A program made the position numbers and the translations under genes. The notes under the pieces are model-generated. The model ran no database searches, was not told the DNA's origin, and worked only from the letters and a program-made list of their open reading frames with translations. Positions 17,648-27,200 of a stretch of DNA of 64,000 nt are shown here, one piece after another (position 1 is the stretch's first letter; each line of letters opens with the position of its first letter). The DNA lies in assembly GCA_964452085.1 (NCBI GenBank), contig CAYVKL010000002.1, forward strand, positions 62,001-126,000, given 5' to 3'. The DNA is from Methanobacterium sp964452085 (GTDB taxonomy: Archaea; Methanobacteriota; Methanobacteria; Methanobacteriales; Methanobacteriaceae).

Positions 17648-18964
17648 ATGAAAATGGTGATAATAGGAGGAGGGCCAGCAGGCCGCACTGCAGCCATGGA
17701 AGCAGCTCAACTTGACGCAGAGGTCACGTTAATTGAAAAAAAACACATAGGGGGAACATGTCTCCATGAAGGATGCATGGTGGTATGTGGGTTGAATGAC
17801 GTGGTCCGATTCCATGAAAACGCAACGAAATTTCATGAAATGGGTATCATACCTGATCAACCAGCAATAGATTACTCCCAAATTGCCAAAGGGATAAAAG
17901 CAGTCACTGGAAAGATAGAAAAAGTTTTAAAATACGAAACCAGAGAAACCGGGGTGGAAATAGTTTTGGGAGAAGTATCAAGTATCAATGAAGAGGAAGT
18001 GGAAGTTAATGGGGAAAAATATCCCTATGATAAACTCTTAATTGCCACAGGTTCCCGGCCATTTTTACTTCCAATTCCTGGAGTTGAGAATGCTTTAACC
18101 TATAAAGACGTTTTGGATTTTAAAACTGTCCCTGATAACCTAAATATTGTGGGAAGTGGGATAATAGCTGCCGAATTTGCTGGAATATATTCTTCATTAG
18201 GCAGTAAGGTTAAAGTTTTATGTAGAAGTCAATTTTTACGAAAATTAGACTCAGAAATTAAAAAATACGTAGTTGAACATCTTTTACCCAATGTAGAAGT
18301 ACAGGAAAATGTTCAAATTAATGAAATAACCACTAATGGTGCAATTACTTCAAACGGGGAAGTTGAAGGGCCAGTATTCATGGCCACAGGCATGACTCCC
18401 AATTCAGAAATTGCCCAAGAGCTGGTTGAAATAGGATCAAAAAAAGAAATAATTGTAAATGAGCAAATGCAAACCACTAACCCCTCAGTATTCGCTGCAG
18501 GGGATGTGGTGGGCACCATTGGCAACACTCCTGTAGCTCGTATGGAAGGGGTGGTAGCAGCTCGAAATGCATGTGGAATAGCCGCCACCATGGATTACCG
18601 CATTGTACCTCAATCATTAACACTTTACTATCCAGTTAGCTTTTTAAACTCAGAAAGTCAATCTAAAAATTCTAATGATAAACCCGAAGTCTCAACGGTG
18701 CGTATTCGTGGTTCAGGAGGTCCGGGATCATTCTGGAATGTCCTGGATGGAAATACCGGATTTACCAAAATCTCCGCAAACATGGAAAACGGTAATATAA
18801 CTCAAGTATCCTCCATATCCCCTTCTTCCAGAACCAGCATGCCATATTTAGCTAAGATGATTAAAGATGGTTATAAAACCTCTGACTTTGATGATTTTCT
18901 AGAAACACATCCCTCAACTGATGCCATTTACAAATTACTGCACTTTTTAGCAAAATATGGTTAA
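17648..18964 (+). CDS. NAD(P)/FAD-dependent disulfide-reductase-like protein
   Basis: The protein has about 438 residues and the fold of dihydrolipoamide dehydrogenase: an FAD loop GGGPAGRTAAMEA at the N-terminus, a redox pair in GGTCLHEGCM, an NAD loop (IVGSGIIAAEFAGIYSSLGS) and an FAD segment FAAGDVVG. The C-terminal HPTxSE motif that supplies the catalytic His-Glu in true lipoamide dehydrogenases is altered (HPSTDAI), and an extra Cys follows the redox pair. The substrate is unknown. The SD AGGGGATGA favours the ATG at 17648 over that at 17639. An FmdE gene follows 76 bp later. Confidence 0.82.
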   Translation: MKMVIIGGGPAGRTAAMEAAQLDAEVTLIEKKHIGGTCLHEGCMVVCGLNDVVRFHENATKFHEMGIIPDQPAIDYSQIAKGIKAVTGKIEKVLKYETRETGVEIVLGEVSSINEEEVEVNGEKYPYDKLLIATGSRPFLLPIPGVENALTYKDVLDFKTVPDNLNIVGSGIIAAEFAGIYSSLGSKVKVLCRSQFLRKLDSEIKKYVVEHLLPNVEVQENVQINEITTNGAITSNGEVEGPVFMATGMTPNSEIAQELVEIGSKKEIIVNEQMQTTNPSVFAAGDVVGTIGNTPVARMEGVVAARNACGIAATMDYRIVPQSLTLYYPVSFLNSESQSKNSNDKPEVSTVRIRGSGGPGSFWNVLDGNTGFTKISANMENGNITQVSSISPSSRTSMPYLAKMIKDGYKTSDFDDFLETHPSTDAIYKLLHFLAKYG

Positions 18965-19040
18965 TAAGAACTAGGAACTTGAAATAGAATAGGTTAAAAT
19001 TAAAATTGGATTATTAATTATATATTCACGAGGAATCAAG

Positions 19041-19658
19041 ATGAAAACTAAAAATGAAGATAATGTGGTAATTAAGCCATTTTCTGAAGTTACTATGTTT
19101 CATGGGCATGTTTGTCCAGGTTCAGCCCTGGGATACCAGGCAGCTAAAGCGGGTTTAGAAGCGCTTTCAGGTGAAAGATCACAGGATGAGGAAATAATTG
19201 CTATTGTGGAAAATGATAGTTGTGCAGTGGATGCCATTCAAGTAGTAACCGGCTGCACATTCGGTAAAGGTAACCTCATATTCTTTGACTTTGGTAAACA
19301 GGCTTATACATTTGTCTCAAGAGATAGTGGCCAAGCAGTACGTGTTTCCATGAAAAGTAACTTTGATATGAATAAACTGGAACCGAAACTGGCGAAAGTT
19401 AGGCAGAAAGTAGCAAAGGGACAGGCCACTTGGGATGAAAAAGAAGAATTGAGTAAATTAATGGGAGAAGTTTCGCAAAAAGTCCTGGAACTTCCACCAG
19501 AGGATATTTTTGATGTTCAATCTGTGGTAATCGAACTTCCACCAAAAGCCAGAATGCACCCTTCAATTGAATGTTCAGAATGTGGAGAAATGGTATCAGA
19601 ACATCGTGTCAGGGTTAAAAATGGTAAGAAAGTTTGTATTCCCTGTTTTGAGAAGTAA
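19041..19658 (+). CDS. FmdE-family protein with C-terminal zinc ribbon
   Basis: This 205-residue protein matches the FmdE family: FHGHVCPGSALGYQAA at residues 14 to 30 with the conserved His-His-Cys, then ENDSCAVDAIQVVTGCTFGKGNL, and a zinc ribbon (CSECGE ... CIPC) at the end. FmdE was first seen co-purifying with molybdenum formylmethanofuran dehydrogenase, but family members occur widely and their biochemical role is unclear. It follows the flavin oxidoreductase on the same strand, which suggests a joint redox function. The SD GAGGAATC precedes the ATG. Confidence 0.85.
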   Translation: MKTKNEDNVVIKPFSEVTMFHGHVCPGSALGYQAAKAGLEALSGERSQDEEIIAIVENDSCAVDAIQVVTGCTFGKGNLIFFDFGKQAYTFVSRDSGQAVRVSMKSNFDMNKLEPKLAKVRQKVAKGQATWDEKEELSKLMGEVSQKVLELPPEDIFDVQSVVIELPPKARMHPSIECSECGEMVSEHRVRVKNGKKVCIPCFEK

Positions 19659-19729
19659 TCATGTAAAAAATAGGTTGAAAATGGCAAAATAGAAACTTGC
19701 GAAATAAATGAAATATGAAATGGAGTTAT

Positions 19730-19891
19730 TTAACTCTTTTTCATGAATTTAAAGTACACCAAAGCCAGTATAATTAAAATAATTAATATAACTACTATTA
19801 TGGCTATTATTCCAACGATACCTAAACTATCAGCAAATCCCAGGCTGCTTACTTTAGTTTTGGCTAAAAGTGTGCTCATTGTGGTTATCAT
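19730..19891 (-). CDS. Small single-pass membrane protein (53 residues)
   Basis: On the minus strand a short frame reads MITTMSTLLAKTKVSSLGF.., then a strongly hydrophobic helix rich in Ile, Val and Leu, and ends KFMKKS. AGGT at 19898-19901 lies 6 nt before the ATG at 19891. It stands 57 bp downstream of the glycosyltransferase gene on the same strand and is convergent with FmdE. I do not recognise it. The hydrophobic helix, the basic C-terminus and a good SD argue for a real gene. Confidence 0.6.
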   Translation of the reverse strand: MITTMSTLLAKTKVSSLGFADSLGIVGIIAIIVVILIILIILALVYFKFMKKS

Positions 19892-19948
19892 TCCATTACC
19901 TCGTATTATTAATCATTTTTTTAATATTCAATTGTCTATCAATTAACA

Positions 19949-20995
19949 TTAATCATTCATTCTTTTATATATTACACTGGCTATTTTATCAGAAGCTTTT
20001 AGAACCTCTTCACTGTATCTCAGTGCATTTGCTTTTAATTCATCCAGATTGGCAAATGCATGTTCAGTTACTTCTACCATATCTTCAAGTTCACTTTCAA
20101 GCACTGCTCCCTCAAAAATAGCTGCAAGATTATGATATCGTCCGTATTTAACCCCTAAAAGAGCGATTATGGGTAGTTGACATGCAATTGCTTCCTGAAT
20201 CATCATTCCATCATCAGTAAGCACAGCCAAATCAACTACCTTATAAAGGTCTCTTATCCAGTCAATATAACCTAAATAAATAACATTACTTTCATTAAGA
20301 TATTCCCGGTATTTTTCTTCCAGAGGATCTCCAACTACTAATATGTTGGCATTTAAACCACTTTTGCCAAGTTTCGATGCTCCCAATGCCATTTTTTCAA
20401 AGAGAGTGGAACCTGAGGAAAAAAGAATGGTGGGAAGATTTGCATCAAACCCAACTGGCATCATATTAAGAGCTTTATCCTTATCTCCCACAATTATCTC
20501 AGGATCAACAGGGGAATAAGCTTTATGAATAGTTTCATCCCTTAAATCCATTTGGAAAAGGTTTGATTCAGGAAGTGCCACTGTGGTTGTGATTTTAGTG
20601 CATACTTTCGCATCAGTGGGGGTTATTAAAATACCCACAGAGCGAGTTTTGGCCATTTTAGCCCCCAAACAACCAACAACAGCTCCTCCGCCTATTACGC
20701 CCACCACAACATCTGGATGAACCTTTCTGATGAGGCGAGCAGCTTCAATAGCGGCTTTAGAAGTTTTAACTGCAGCCTTTGCCAAAGTTGTTTTGGTGGC
20801 AGCATGACCTCCTGCCTGGGGAATGCTTATTTTATACCATTTTAAATTGTTTTTTTTAAGTAAAAGGCCGGGTGCATTATGATCTAATGCGAATTCGCAT
20901 TCAACATCATATTTAGATAATGCTTGGGCAATGTTAAGGGCAGTGACTGCATCGCCCCCTATTCCTCTTCCGGTGACTATGAATAGTGCTTTCAT
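19949..20995 (-). CDS. GT-B glycosyltransferase, MurG-like
   Basis: The 348-residue protein has two Rossmann-like halves, with an N-terminal GRGIGGDAVTALNIAQAL loop and a C-terminal nucleotide-sugar half containing ILFSSGSTLFE, NVIYLGYIDWIRDLYKVVDLAVLTDDGMMIQEAIACQLPIIAL. This resembles MurG/GT28-type enzymes, which use UDP-GlcNAc-type donors. In Methanobacteriales such proteins could serve pseudomurein or glycolipid synthesis, but donor and acceptor cannot be fixed from the sequence. It stands alone except for the small membrane protein downstream. Confidence 0.7.
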   Translation of the reverse strand: MKALFIVTGRGIGGDAVTALNIAQALSKYDVECEFALDHNAPGLLLKKNNLKWYKISIPQAGGHAATKTTLAKAAVKTSKAAIEAARLIRKVHPDVVVGVIGGGAVVGCLGAKMAKTRSVGILITPTDAKVCTKITTTVALPESNLFQMDLRDETIHKAYSPVDPEIIVGDKDKALNMMPVGFDANLPTILFSSGSTLFEKMALGASKLGKSGLNANILVVGDPLEEKYREYLNESNVIYLGYIDWIRDLYKVVDLAVLTDDGMMIQEAIACQLPIIALLGVKYGRYHNLAAIFEGAVLESELEDMVEVTEHAFANLDELKANALRYSEEVLKASDKIASVIYKRMND

Positions 20996-21167
20996 TTTAA
21001 AACCATTATATTTTCATGGGATGTTTTAAAAAGTTCATTATAAGGATAATCCTAGATATTTAGAATATTTATAATTATCATTACTTTTTCATTGGTTATG
21101 TTGAATAAAAGTTGCTAATTAAGTTATAAATAAGAGGATAATCATGTAAAATTTTTCGATAAATATT

Positions 21168-21968
21168 TTATTCTCCATTCTGGTGGAATGCCTGATTAAA
21201 AAAATCCGCGTTCCATATGAATTCATAAATTCCGGAGACCGTGTCAACAAACTCCTGGTACTGGTTCCATATGCCTATGGCTGTTTCAGATAATGCGGTG
21301 TCCTCTGATAACTTACAAAATGCTATCAACATTTCTTTTTTATCTCTGACTACCAGTTTAATGAAAGGGACTGGGAAGAATTTAAGGTCCAGGGAAAGGT
21401 CTTTAATTATCTCCTGGGTGGGAACTTCAATATGGTCCACTGTACATTTTGGTGCGGTAAGCACCCTGATGGAAACTCCTTTTTTAATAGGTTTCTGCAG
21501 TTGTTCCTTGAGCATTTGGGGTTCTCCAGGGAACATTAAACCTCCCATAATGAAAAGAGATTCCTCAGCCCTTGAGATGATTTCCATTTCTTTATTCACT
21601 ATTTTTTCATGACCATGAAGGAGCCAGATGGGGGCTGGAACCTTAGGTATCTGGCTTTCGTATACATGGTTAAGTTCAGCCTCTGCCATATCCATGGTCT
21701 CTTTAATACTGTTCCTGTGTTTCAGAAAAACTTCATGAGGCGGAATAACTGTAAATATTAATGGTTTTCCCCTACTCATTTCAACAAAGCCTTTTTTAAC
21801 CAGATTTTTTAATACTTCGTATACTTTTGAACGGGGCACATTAGCATTTACACTAATATCAGTGGCATTGGCAGAAATTAATGATGTTAATGCCACGTAA
21901 CTTTGAGTTTCATATTCAGTTAGCCCCATAAGTTTCAGAGCTTTCATAGATTCTCGGCTTAAGCTCAT
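21168..21968 (-). CDS. TrmB-family transcriptional regulator
   Basis: The 266-residue protein starts with a TrmB winged helix (LKLMGLTEYETQSYVALT ... ISVNANVPRSKVYEVLKNLVKKGFVE, residues 10 to 65). A helical linker and a C-terminal phospholipase-D-like effector domain follow (IISRAEESLFIMGG...). TrmB regulators sense sugars or other ligands. It is divergent from the ABC exporter genes with 143 bp between start codons, so it probably controls them. A TATA box ATATATAAA at 22055-22063 points toward the exporter. Confidence 0.87.
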   Translation of the reverse strand: MSLSRESMKALKLMGLTEYETQSYVALTSLISANATDISVNANVPRSKVYEVLKNLVKKGFVEMSRGKPLIFTVIPPHEVFLKHRNSIKETMDMAEAELNHVYESQIPKVPAPIWLLHGHEKIVNKEMEIISRAEESLFIMGGLMFPGEPQMLKEQLQKPIKKGVSIRVLTAPKCTVDHIEVPTQEIIKDLSLDLKFFPVPFIKLVVRDKKEMLIAFCKLSEDTALSETAIGIWNQYQEFVDTVSGIYEFIWNADFFNQAFHQNGE

Positions 21969-22111
21969 TTTTCAGCGCCCTCTAGTTTTACCTTCATTTT
22001 TTTATTCATTAATTCATAAATTTATGTTTCATTTTATACTCTTTTAGTGACAAAATATATAAATGCTTCTTCTCGTGAGATCATTAGTTAGAAGTAGGGA
22101 AGGTGAAAAAT

Positions 22112-22867
22112 GTGACTCTAAAAAACGAATATGCCATCCTAACAAATAATCTCACCAAGAAATTCAAGGATTTTACTGCGGTGGATAAACTGGATTTGAA
22201 GGTCAAACAAGGGGAGATATATGGATTACTGGGTCCTAATGGTGCTGGTAAAACAACCATAATAAAAATGCTGGCAAGCATCAGCAACCCTACCTCAGGG
22301 GATGCCCGAGTATTGGGGGAAAAGATACCTGATGGGAAAATTGCCTCAAAAATAGGTTATATGCCCCAGGAAACCGGTGTTTACATGGGACTTACCGTGG
22401 ATCAAAACCTGAAATTTTATGGGAGGATTTTTAACCTCGAAAAAGAGGTAATGGAAAAAAGGGAAGAGGAACTCCTGAAATTTGTGGATCTTACTGACTG
22501 GAAACAAGAAATGGCAGAAAACCTCTCAGGTGGGATGAAACACCGTCTTTCACTGGCATGCACATTAATCCACCAACCAGAACTTCTTTTTTTAGATGAA
22601 CCCACTGTGGGGGTCGATCCAGAGCTTAGAGTGTCGTTCTGGGAGTATTTCAACCAGTTACGTGAAAGGGGAGTTACCATCCTCATTACCACTCATTACA
22701 TGGATGAAGCACGCCACTGTGACCGCATTGGTTTTATGCAAAGAGGTCATCTAATAGCTGAAGACACTCCCCTAGAACTTCTTAAAGAAAGTGGTAAGGA
22801 TTCTCTTGAAGATGCCTTCTTGGAATTTTCTAAAAAAGACGAAACCACTAAAGAGGTGGTTTCATGA
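22112..22867 (+). CDS. ABC transporter ATP-binding protein
   Basis: The protein of about 250 residues has Walker A GPNGAGKT, the Q-loop MPQETG, signature LSGGMKHR, Walker B LLFLDEPTVGVDPE and switch His in TTHYMDEA, as in the DrrA/CcmA class of ABC-2 exporters. The SD AAGGTGA at 22100-22106 contains an in-frame GTG (22103); the GTG at 22112, 5 nt later, fits better as start. It overlaps the permease gene by 4 bp and is divergent from a TrmB regulator. Confidence 0.92.
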   Translation: MTLKNEYAILTNNLTKKFKDFTAVDKLDLKVKQGEIYGLLGPNGAGKTTIIKMLASISNPTSGDARVLGEKIPDGKIASKIGYMPQETGVYMGLTVDQNLKFYGRIFNLEKEVMEKREEELLKFVDLTDWKQEMAENLSGGMKHRLSLACTLIHQPELLFLDEPTVGVDPELRVSFWEYFNQLRERGVTILITTHYMDEARHCDRIGFMQRGHLIAEDTPLELLKESGKDSLEDAFLEFSKKDETTKEVVS

Positions 22868-24003
22868 AGTTTTACCGTATCATGGCAGTGAGTCGTCGAG
22901 TCTTCCGAGATGTGGCCAATGACAAACGTAGCCTGGCCATGCTATTTCTGGCACCTATCTTCGCCATGTGTATATTTGGTCTGGCCTTCAGTGGTGATGT
23001 GGAGGATGTGGATGTAATTATTGTCAATCAAGACCAGGGATTCGCCCCTCCAATGGGAAACACCACTTATATGTCAGAGAAAATCATTTCTAACCTTGAT
23101 AATAATGTTTTGAAAATCCAAAATATGAGTAACGTTGATGATGCCCGAGGAAAAGTGATAGATGGCCAAGCATCTGCAGTAATAATATTTCCTGAGAACT
23201 TCACCCAAAATGCCATCTTAAAAACAAAAAACTCATCCTATCCCGATAGTGCGGAGATAGTTATTCAGGGTGATGACAGTATAACCAACATCAAAAATGC
23301 CATTTTAAAGAATGTGAACCAGGCACTTTCAGATACCATGACTGCAGAAGGTGTAAACCCTGCATTAAAAGTTACTTCTGACCCTATTTATGGTAAAGAT
23401 GCCGAATTCATCGATTTCTTTGTCCCAGGGATACTGGCCTTTGTGGTCTATCTTTTAACCACTATATTAACTCTCATAACATTTGTGGGGGAACGCTCCA
23501 ATGGTACTCTTGAACGAGTCCTGGCCAGTCCAGTGACAGAAGGGGAAGTAGTGACAGGATATGCCATTACATTTGGTACTCTTGGCATTCTACAAGTTGC
23601 ACTCCTCCTGATCATTGCCATTATGGTATTCAATATCATGGTGGTTGGAAACGTGCTTTTAGCCTTCCTTGCAGTTGCTATTCTAGCAGTAACCTGTCAG
23701 GCATTAGGTATACTTTTATCAAGTCTTGCTAAACGCCCAGAACAGGCAATTCAATTCTTCCCATTTGTGATATTGCCTGCTTTCCTACTTTCAGGAGTAT
23801 TCTGGCCAATACAGGCTATTCCTGAATGGTTAAGGCCATTCTCATATCTGGTGCCACCTACCTATGCGGTGGATGCTTGCCGGGCAGTGATGCTTAAAGG
23901 ATGGGGGCTGGACAGAATATGGTTCGACCTGTTGGCTCTGGTAATATTCGCCATTCTATTCATGGGTCTGGCTGTTTATTCATTGAGAAGAGGAAAACAA
24001 TAA
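22864..24003 (+). CDS. ABC-2 type transporter permease
   Basis: The 379-residue permease has an N-terminal membrane helix, a large outer domain of about 150 residues and five further helices ending near a basic tail. The segment LLTTILTLITFVGERSNGTLERVLASPV and the LLSGVFWPIQAIPEWLRPFSYLVPPTYAVDACR stretch are typical of the ABC-2/YhgE class. With the preceding ATPase it forms an exporter, perhaps for drugs or lipids. The ATGA overlap shows coupling. T-rich DNA at 24010-24045 probably ends the transcript. Confidence 0.9.
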   Translation: MKFYRIMAVSRRVFRDVANDKRSLAMLFLAPIFAMCIFGLAFSGDVEDVDVIIVNQDQGFAPPMGNTTYMSEKIISNLDNNVLKIQNMSNVDDARGKVIDGQASAVIIFPENFTQNAILKTKNSSYPDSAEIVIQGDDSITNIKNAILKNVNQALSDTMTAEGVNPALKVTSDPIYGKDAEFIDFFVPGILAFVVYLLTTILTLITFVGERSNGTLERVLASPVTEGEVVTGYAITFGTLGILQVALLLIIAIMVFNIMVVGNVLLAFLAVAILAVTCQALGILLSSLAKRPEQAIQFFPFVILPAFLLSGVFWPIQAIPEWLRPFSYLVPPTYAVDACRAVMLKGWGLDRIWFDLLALVIFAILFMGLAVYSLRRGKQ

Positions 24004-24154
24004 AAAAAATATTTTTTCCATTATTTTTTTATTTTTTATTAAATTACTTTAAAATAGCCTATGTCAGAATATATCATCTTAAGAGTTAAATAAAGGGGTA
24101 TATGATCATATTATTAAAAACAAAGTAATTAAATAGTGTACTAGCTAATTAATC

Positions 24155-24189
24155 CAAAAAAATAAGGAAATGGGATATATTAATATCCC
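24155..24189 (-). terminator. Hairpin and T-run after the adhesin gene
   Basis: On the minus strand, downstream of the adhesin stop, GGGATAT and ATATCCC (24172-24189) can form a 7-bp stem with a 4-nt loop. It is followed after about 9 nt by a run of T (24155-24162). This is a plausible terminator. Confidence 0.55.
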
Positions 24190-24212
24190 GAATTTTTGGA
24201 ATTTTGGTTTTT

Positions 24213-27200
24213 TTACTTACGTTTTGGCAGTAAGAATCCACCTAACACCAGTAACACAGCTAGTACTAACTGAGCTATTGGCACTCCAGTAGTCTGCATT
24301 CCCACAGTCTGAGCATTTGTTTCTGGAACGTTTTGAGCATTCACAGTCACTATTTGGATGCTGCTTTCAAGGTTAGGGTCGTATGTGTCGGTTGAAAGGC
24401 TTGGTGCAAAGACGAAGCTTCCAGCACGTAATACTCTAACTCTAACCAGTGCAGTTGGGTCTCCCACCACTACATCTCCCAGATTCCAGGTTAAAGTCCT
24501 GGTTATTGGGTCGTAGGTTGGTGTTAGTCCTCCATCCACAGTTACATCAATGAACTCCATTCCATCCGGTATGGGCAGTGTAAACACTACATTCTGAGCA
24601 GTATCCGGTCCGTGGTTACCAACTTTGAAGGTGATGGTTATAATTTCACCCACATAAGGATTGGTTTTACTAGCCCAACTGTTAATGTACAGATCGGCTA
24701 ATGGGACGTAGATTGCGGTGTCAGTACCGTTTGCAGCGAATGGATATTCAGTGAATGTTGCGTTGGCAATGTTGGTTATGCCTGTGATTATTCCGGCCAT
24801 GTCTGCGTTCACTGTTGCGTTGAAGGTTCTGATGACGTCTGGTGCTCCGAAGTTGAGGTTGAATGATGTCCAGGTTATGGTTCTGGTGATTGGGTCGTAT
24901 GTTCCACTGTCACTGGCTGATACGAAGTCTAAGCCAGTTGGTAGTACGTCGGTTATGATTATGTTTGTTGCGTTGTCTGGTCCGTTGTTGTGTGTGGTGA
25001 TGGTGAATGTTATTTGATCACCTACGTTGGCTTTGTGGTTGGTTGTGTTGTCTGTTTTGGTGATGGTTAGGTTGGCTTTGTTGATGTAGATTGTTGTGTC
25101 TGTTCCGTTGGCTTTGAATGGGTATTCGGTGTATGTTGCGTTGGCAATGTTGGTTATGCCTGTGATTATTCCGGCCATGTCTGCGTTCACTGTTGCGTTG
25201 AAGGTTCTGATGACGTCTGGTGCTCCGAAGTTGAGGTTGAATGATGTCCAGGTTATGGTTCTGGTGATTGGGTCGTATGTTCCACTGTCACTGGCTGATA
25301 CGAAGTCTAACCCGAGAGGCAGTACGTCAGTGATAATCACATTGGTTGCGTTACTGGGGCCATTGTTATGGGCTGTTATGGTAAAGGTTACGAATTCACC
25401 CACATTGGCTCTGTGATTGGTAGTGTTGTCTGTTTTTGTTAAAGTTATATTGGCCAGATTAACAAAAACGTAACCAGTTGCGGTGTTAGACACTCCGGGA
25501 TATTCATCATATGTTACGTATAAGCTCATAGGTACATTTCTACCTGCTTGACTTGACTTAACGTATTCTGAAATGGTAAAGTATATCATTCCTCCCGGAC
25601 CCGGATTCACTGGCACGAGAACTGTTTCTTCAGGGTCAGTGTCGAAGAATATGTGGAATTTAAGGTTATGGGCGGTGTCAGGACCATTATTTGTTAATGT
25701 TCCACTGTAAACAGCTTGTTCACCTACATTAACTGGACCATTACCATGTAAAGTCACGTTTAAGATGGCTGCAGGATCCACATTCAAAGTGGCACTCCTG
25801 TTAACAGCATCCTGTGGATAGGTTGACTGTGTAAGGGTTGCAGTGTTGTTGAAGAATCCAGTACCATTGACCAGAACTTCAATGTTCAGGAAAACACCTA
25901 CAGTAGGATTGAGACTTCCAATACTCCACAGTCCTGTTGAGTTGTGGTAACTTGTTCCTGCACTGCAGGTGTGGGTTACGTAAACCAGGTTTGTTGGGAG
26001 TATGTCAGTTACATTCACGTCTGTAGCTACATCTGGTCCATTGTTTTGCACTGTGATTATAAAGTGGATAGTATCTCCATAATTTGGATGATTATTGTCC
26101 ACTACTTTAGTGAAATCTAAAACTGCCCGTGGTTCCACGTTCTGGTTAACGGTTACAGTTTGATAATCCACCTTGACAGTGAATGTTGCAGGTCCTGAAG
26201 ATGTTGGAGTGTAAGTAGTTGTGGCTTGCCCATTTAGAGTGTTGTTCGTTGGTGGAACAACGTTTCCAAGGGTTGCTGTGAAGTTAGCCTGCACTCCGTT
26301 AGGGATGATTCCTCCAAATGTGCTGCCAGCACTGTTCTGAGTAAGGTCACCTATGAATTGTACTGGTATGCCATTGTAGATATGTGTAGGTACAATCAGG
26401 CGTAACATAACCCATGGATCAGCATCTACCAGAGCAGACACTCTTCCAGTGGCAATTGGGGTGGTTCCTTCGAAATTGGTACCCCACCAGTTGTTAGTGG
26501 CGTCAACTATTACGCCTGTGCCACCGGCTACATCAGGAAGGCCATTATCTAGGATTCTGTTAAAATGCAGTCCTGTGTTTTCTGCGGATGCAAATAATGC
26601 ACCGCCAGTACCATCTGAACCGTTATTTCCCCTTAGGGCTTGTGTTCCTGAACCGGCATTGGCGTAACCACCGTTTTCGAAAGGAGTTGCGGCTTCACCT
26701 GCATAGTTTCCTATGAAGTTGTTGCTTTGTACAGTAGAACTTCCACTGACATGGAGTATGGCTCCACCGTTTCCACCGTTACCAAAGTTTCCACCCTGGC
26801 CTCCGGCTCCTCCGGAACGTCCTGTGGCTGTGGCTCCACCATTACCTCCGAGTCCACCGTTTCCACCGTTTCCGGCTTCATTATAAGTGAAATCTGAATT
26901 GGTTATGGTTTGTGTGGGTCCTTGGTTGTAAATGGCTCCGCCATCACCACCGTCTCCACCTTCACCACCAACACCACCGATGTAACCGTTTCCGCCAAAT
27001 GGGTTGTACCTTTTAGCGTCTCCACCTTGTCCCCCGTTTCCTCCAACTCCACCATTTCCGGCTTGGTTAAGAGATAGATCTGAATCTGTTAGGATCAAGG
27101 TGCTACTTCCGGTGTTGTAGATTGCTCCGCCATCACCACCTTCACCTCCGGCTCCTCCGGCTCCTCCGGCTCCTCCGGAACTAGCTATGGTTCGATCAAT

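Noticed and set aside
19743..19946. 67-residue plus-strand frame after FmdE
   Set aside because: The minus strand of the same stretch encodes a better small membrane protein with an SD; the plus-strand frame is probably its shadow.
24718..25416. Two near-identical plus-strand frames opposite the adhesin gene
   Set aside because: They mirror the duplicated DUF11 repeats of the minus-strand gene and only look like paralogues because the DNA is repeated.
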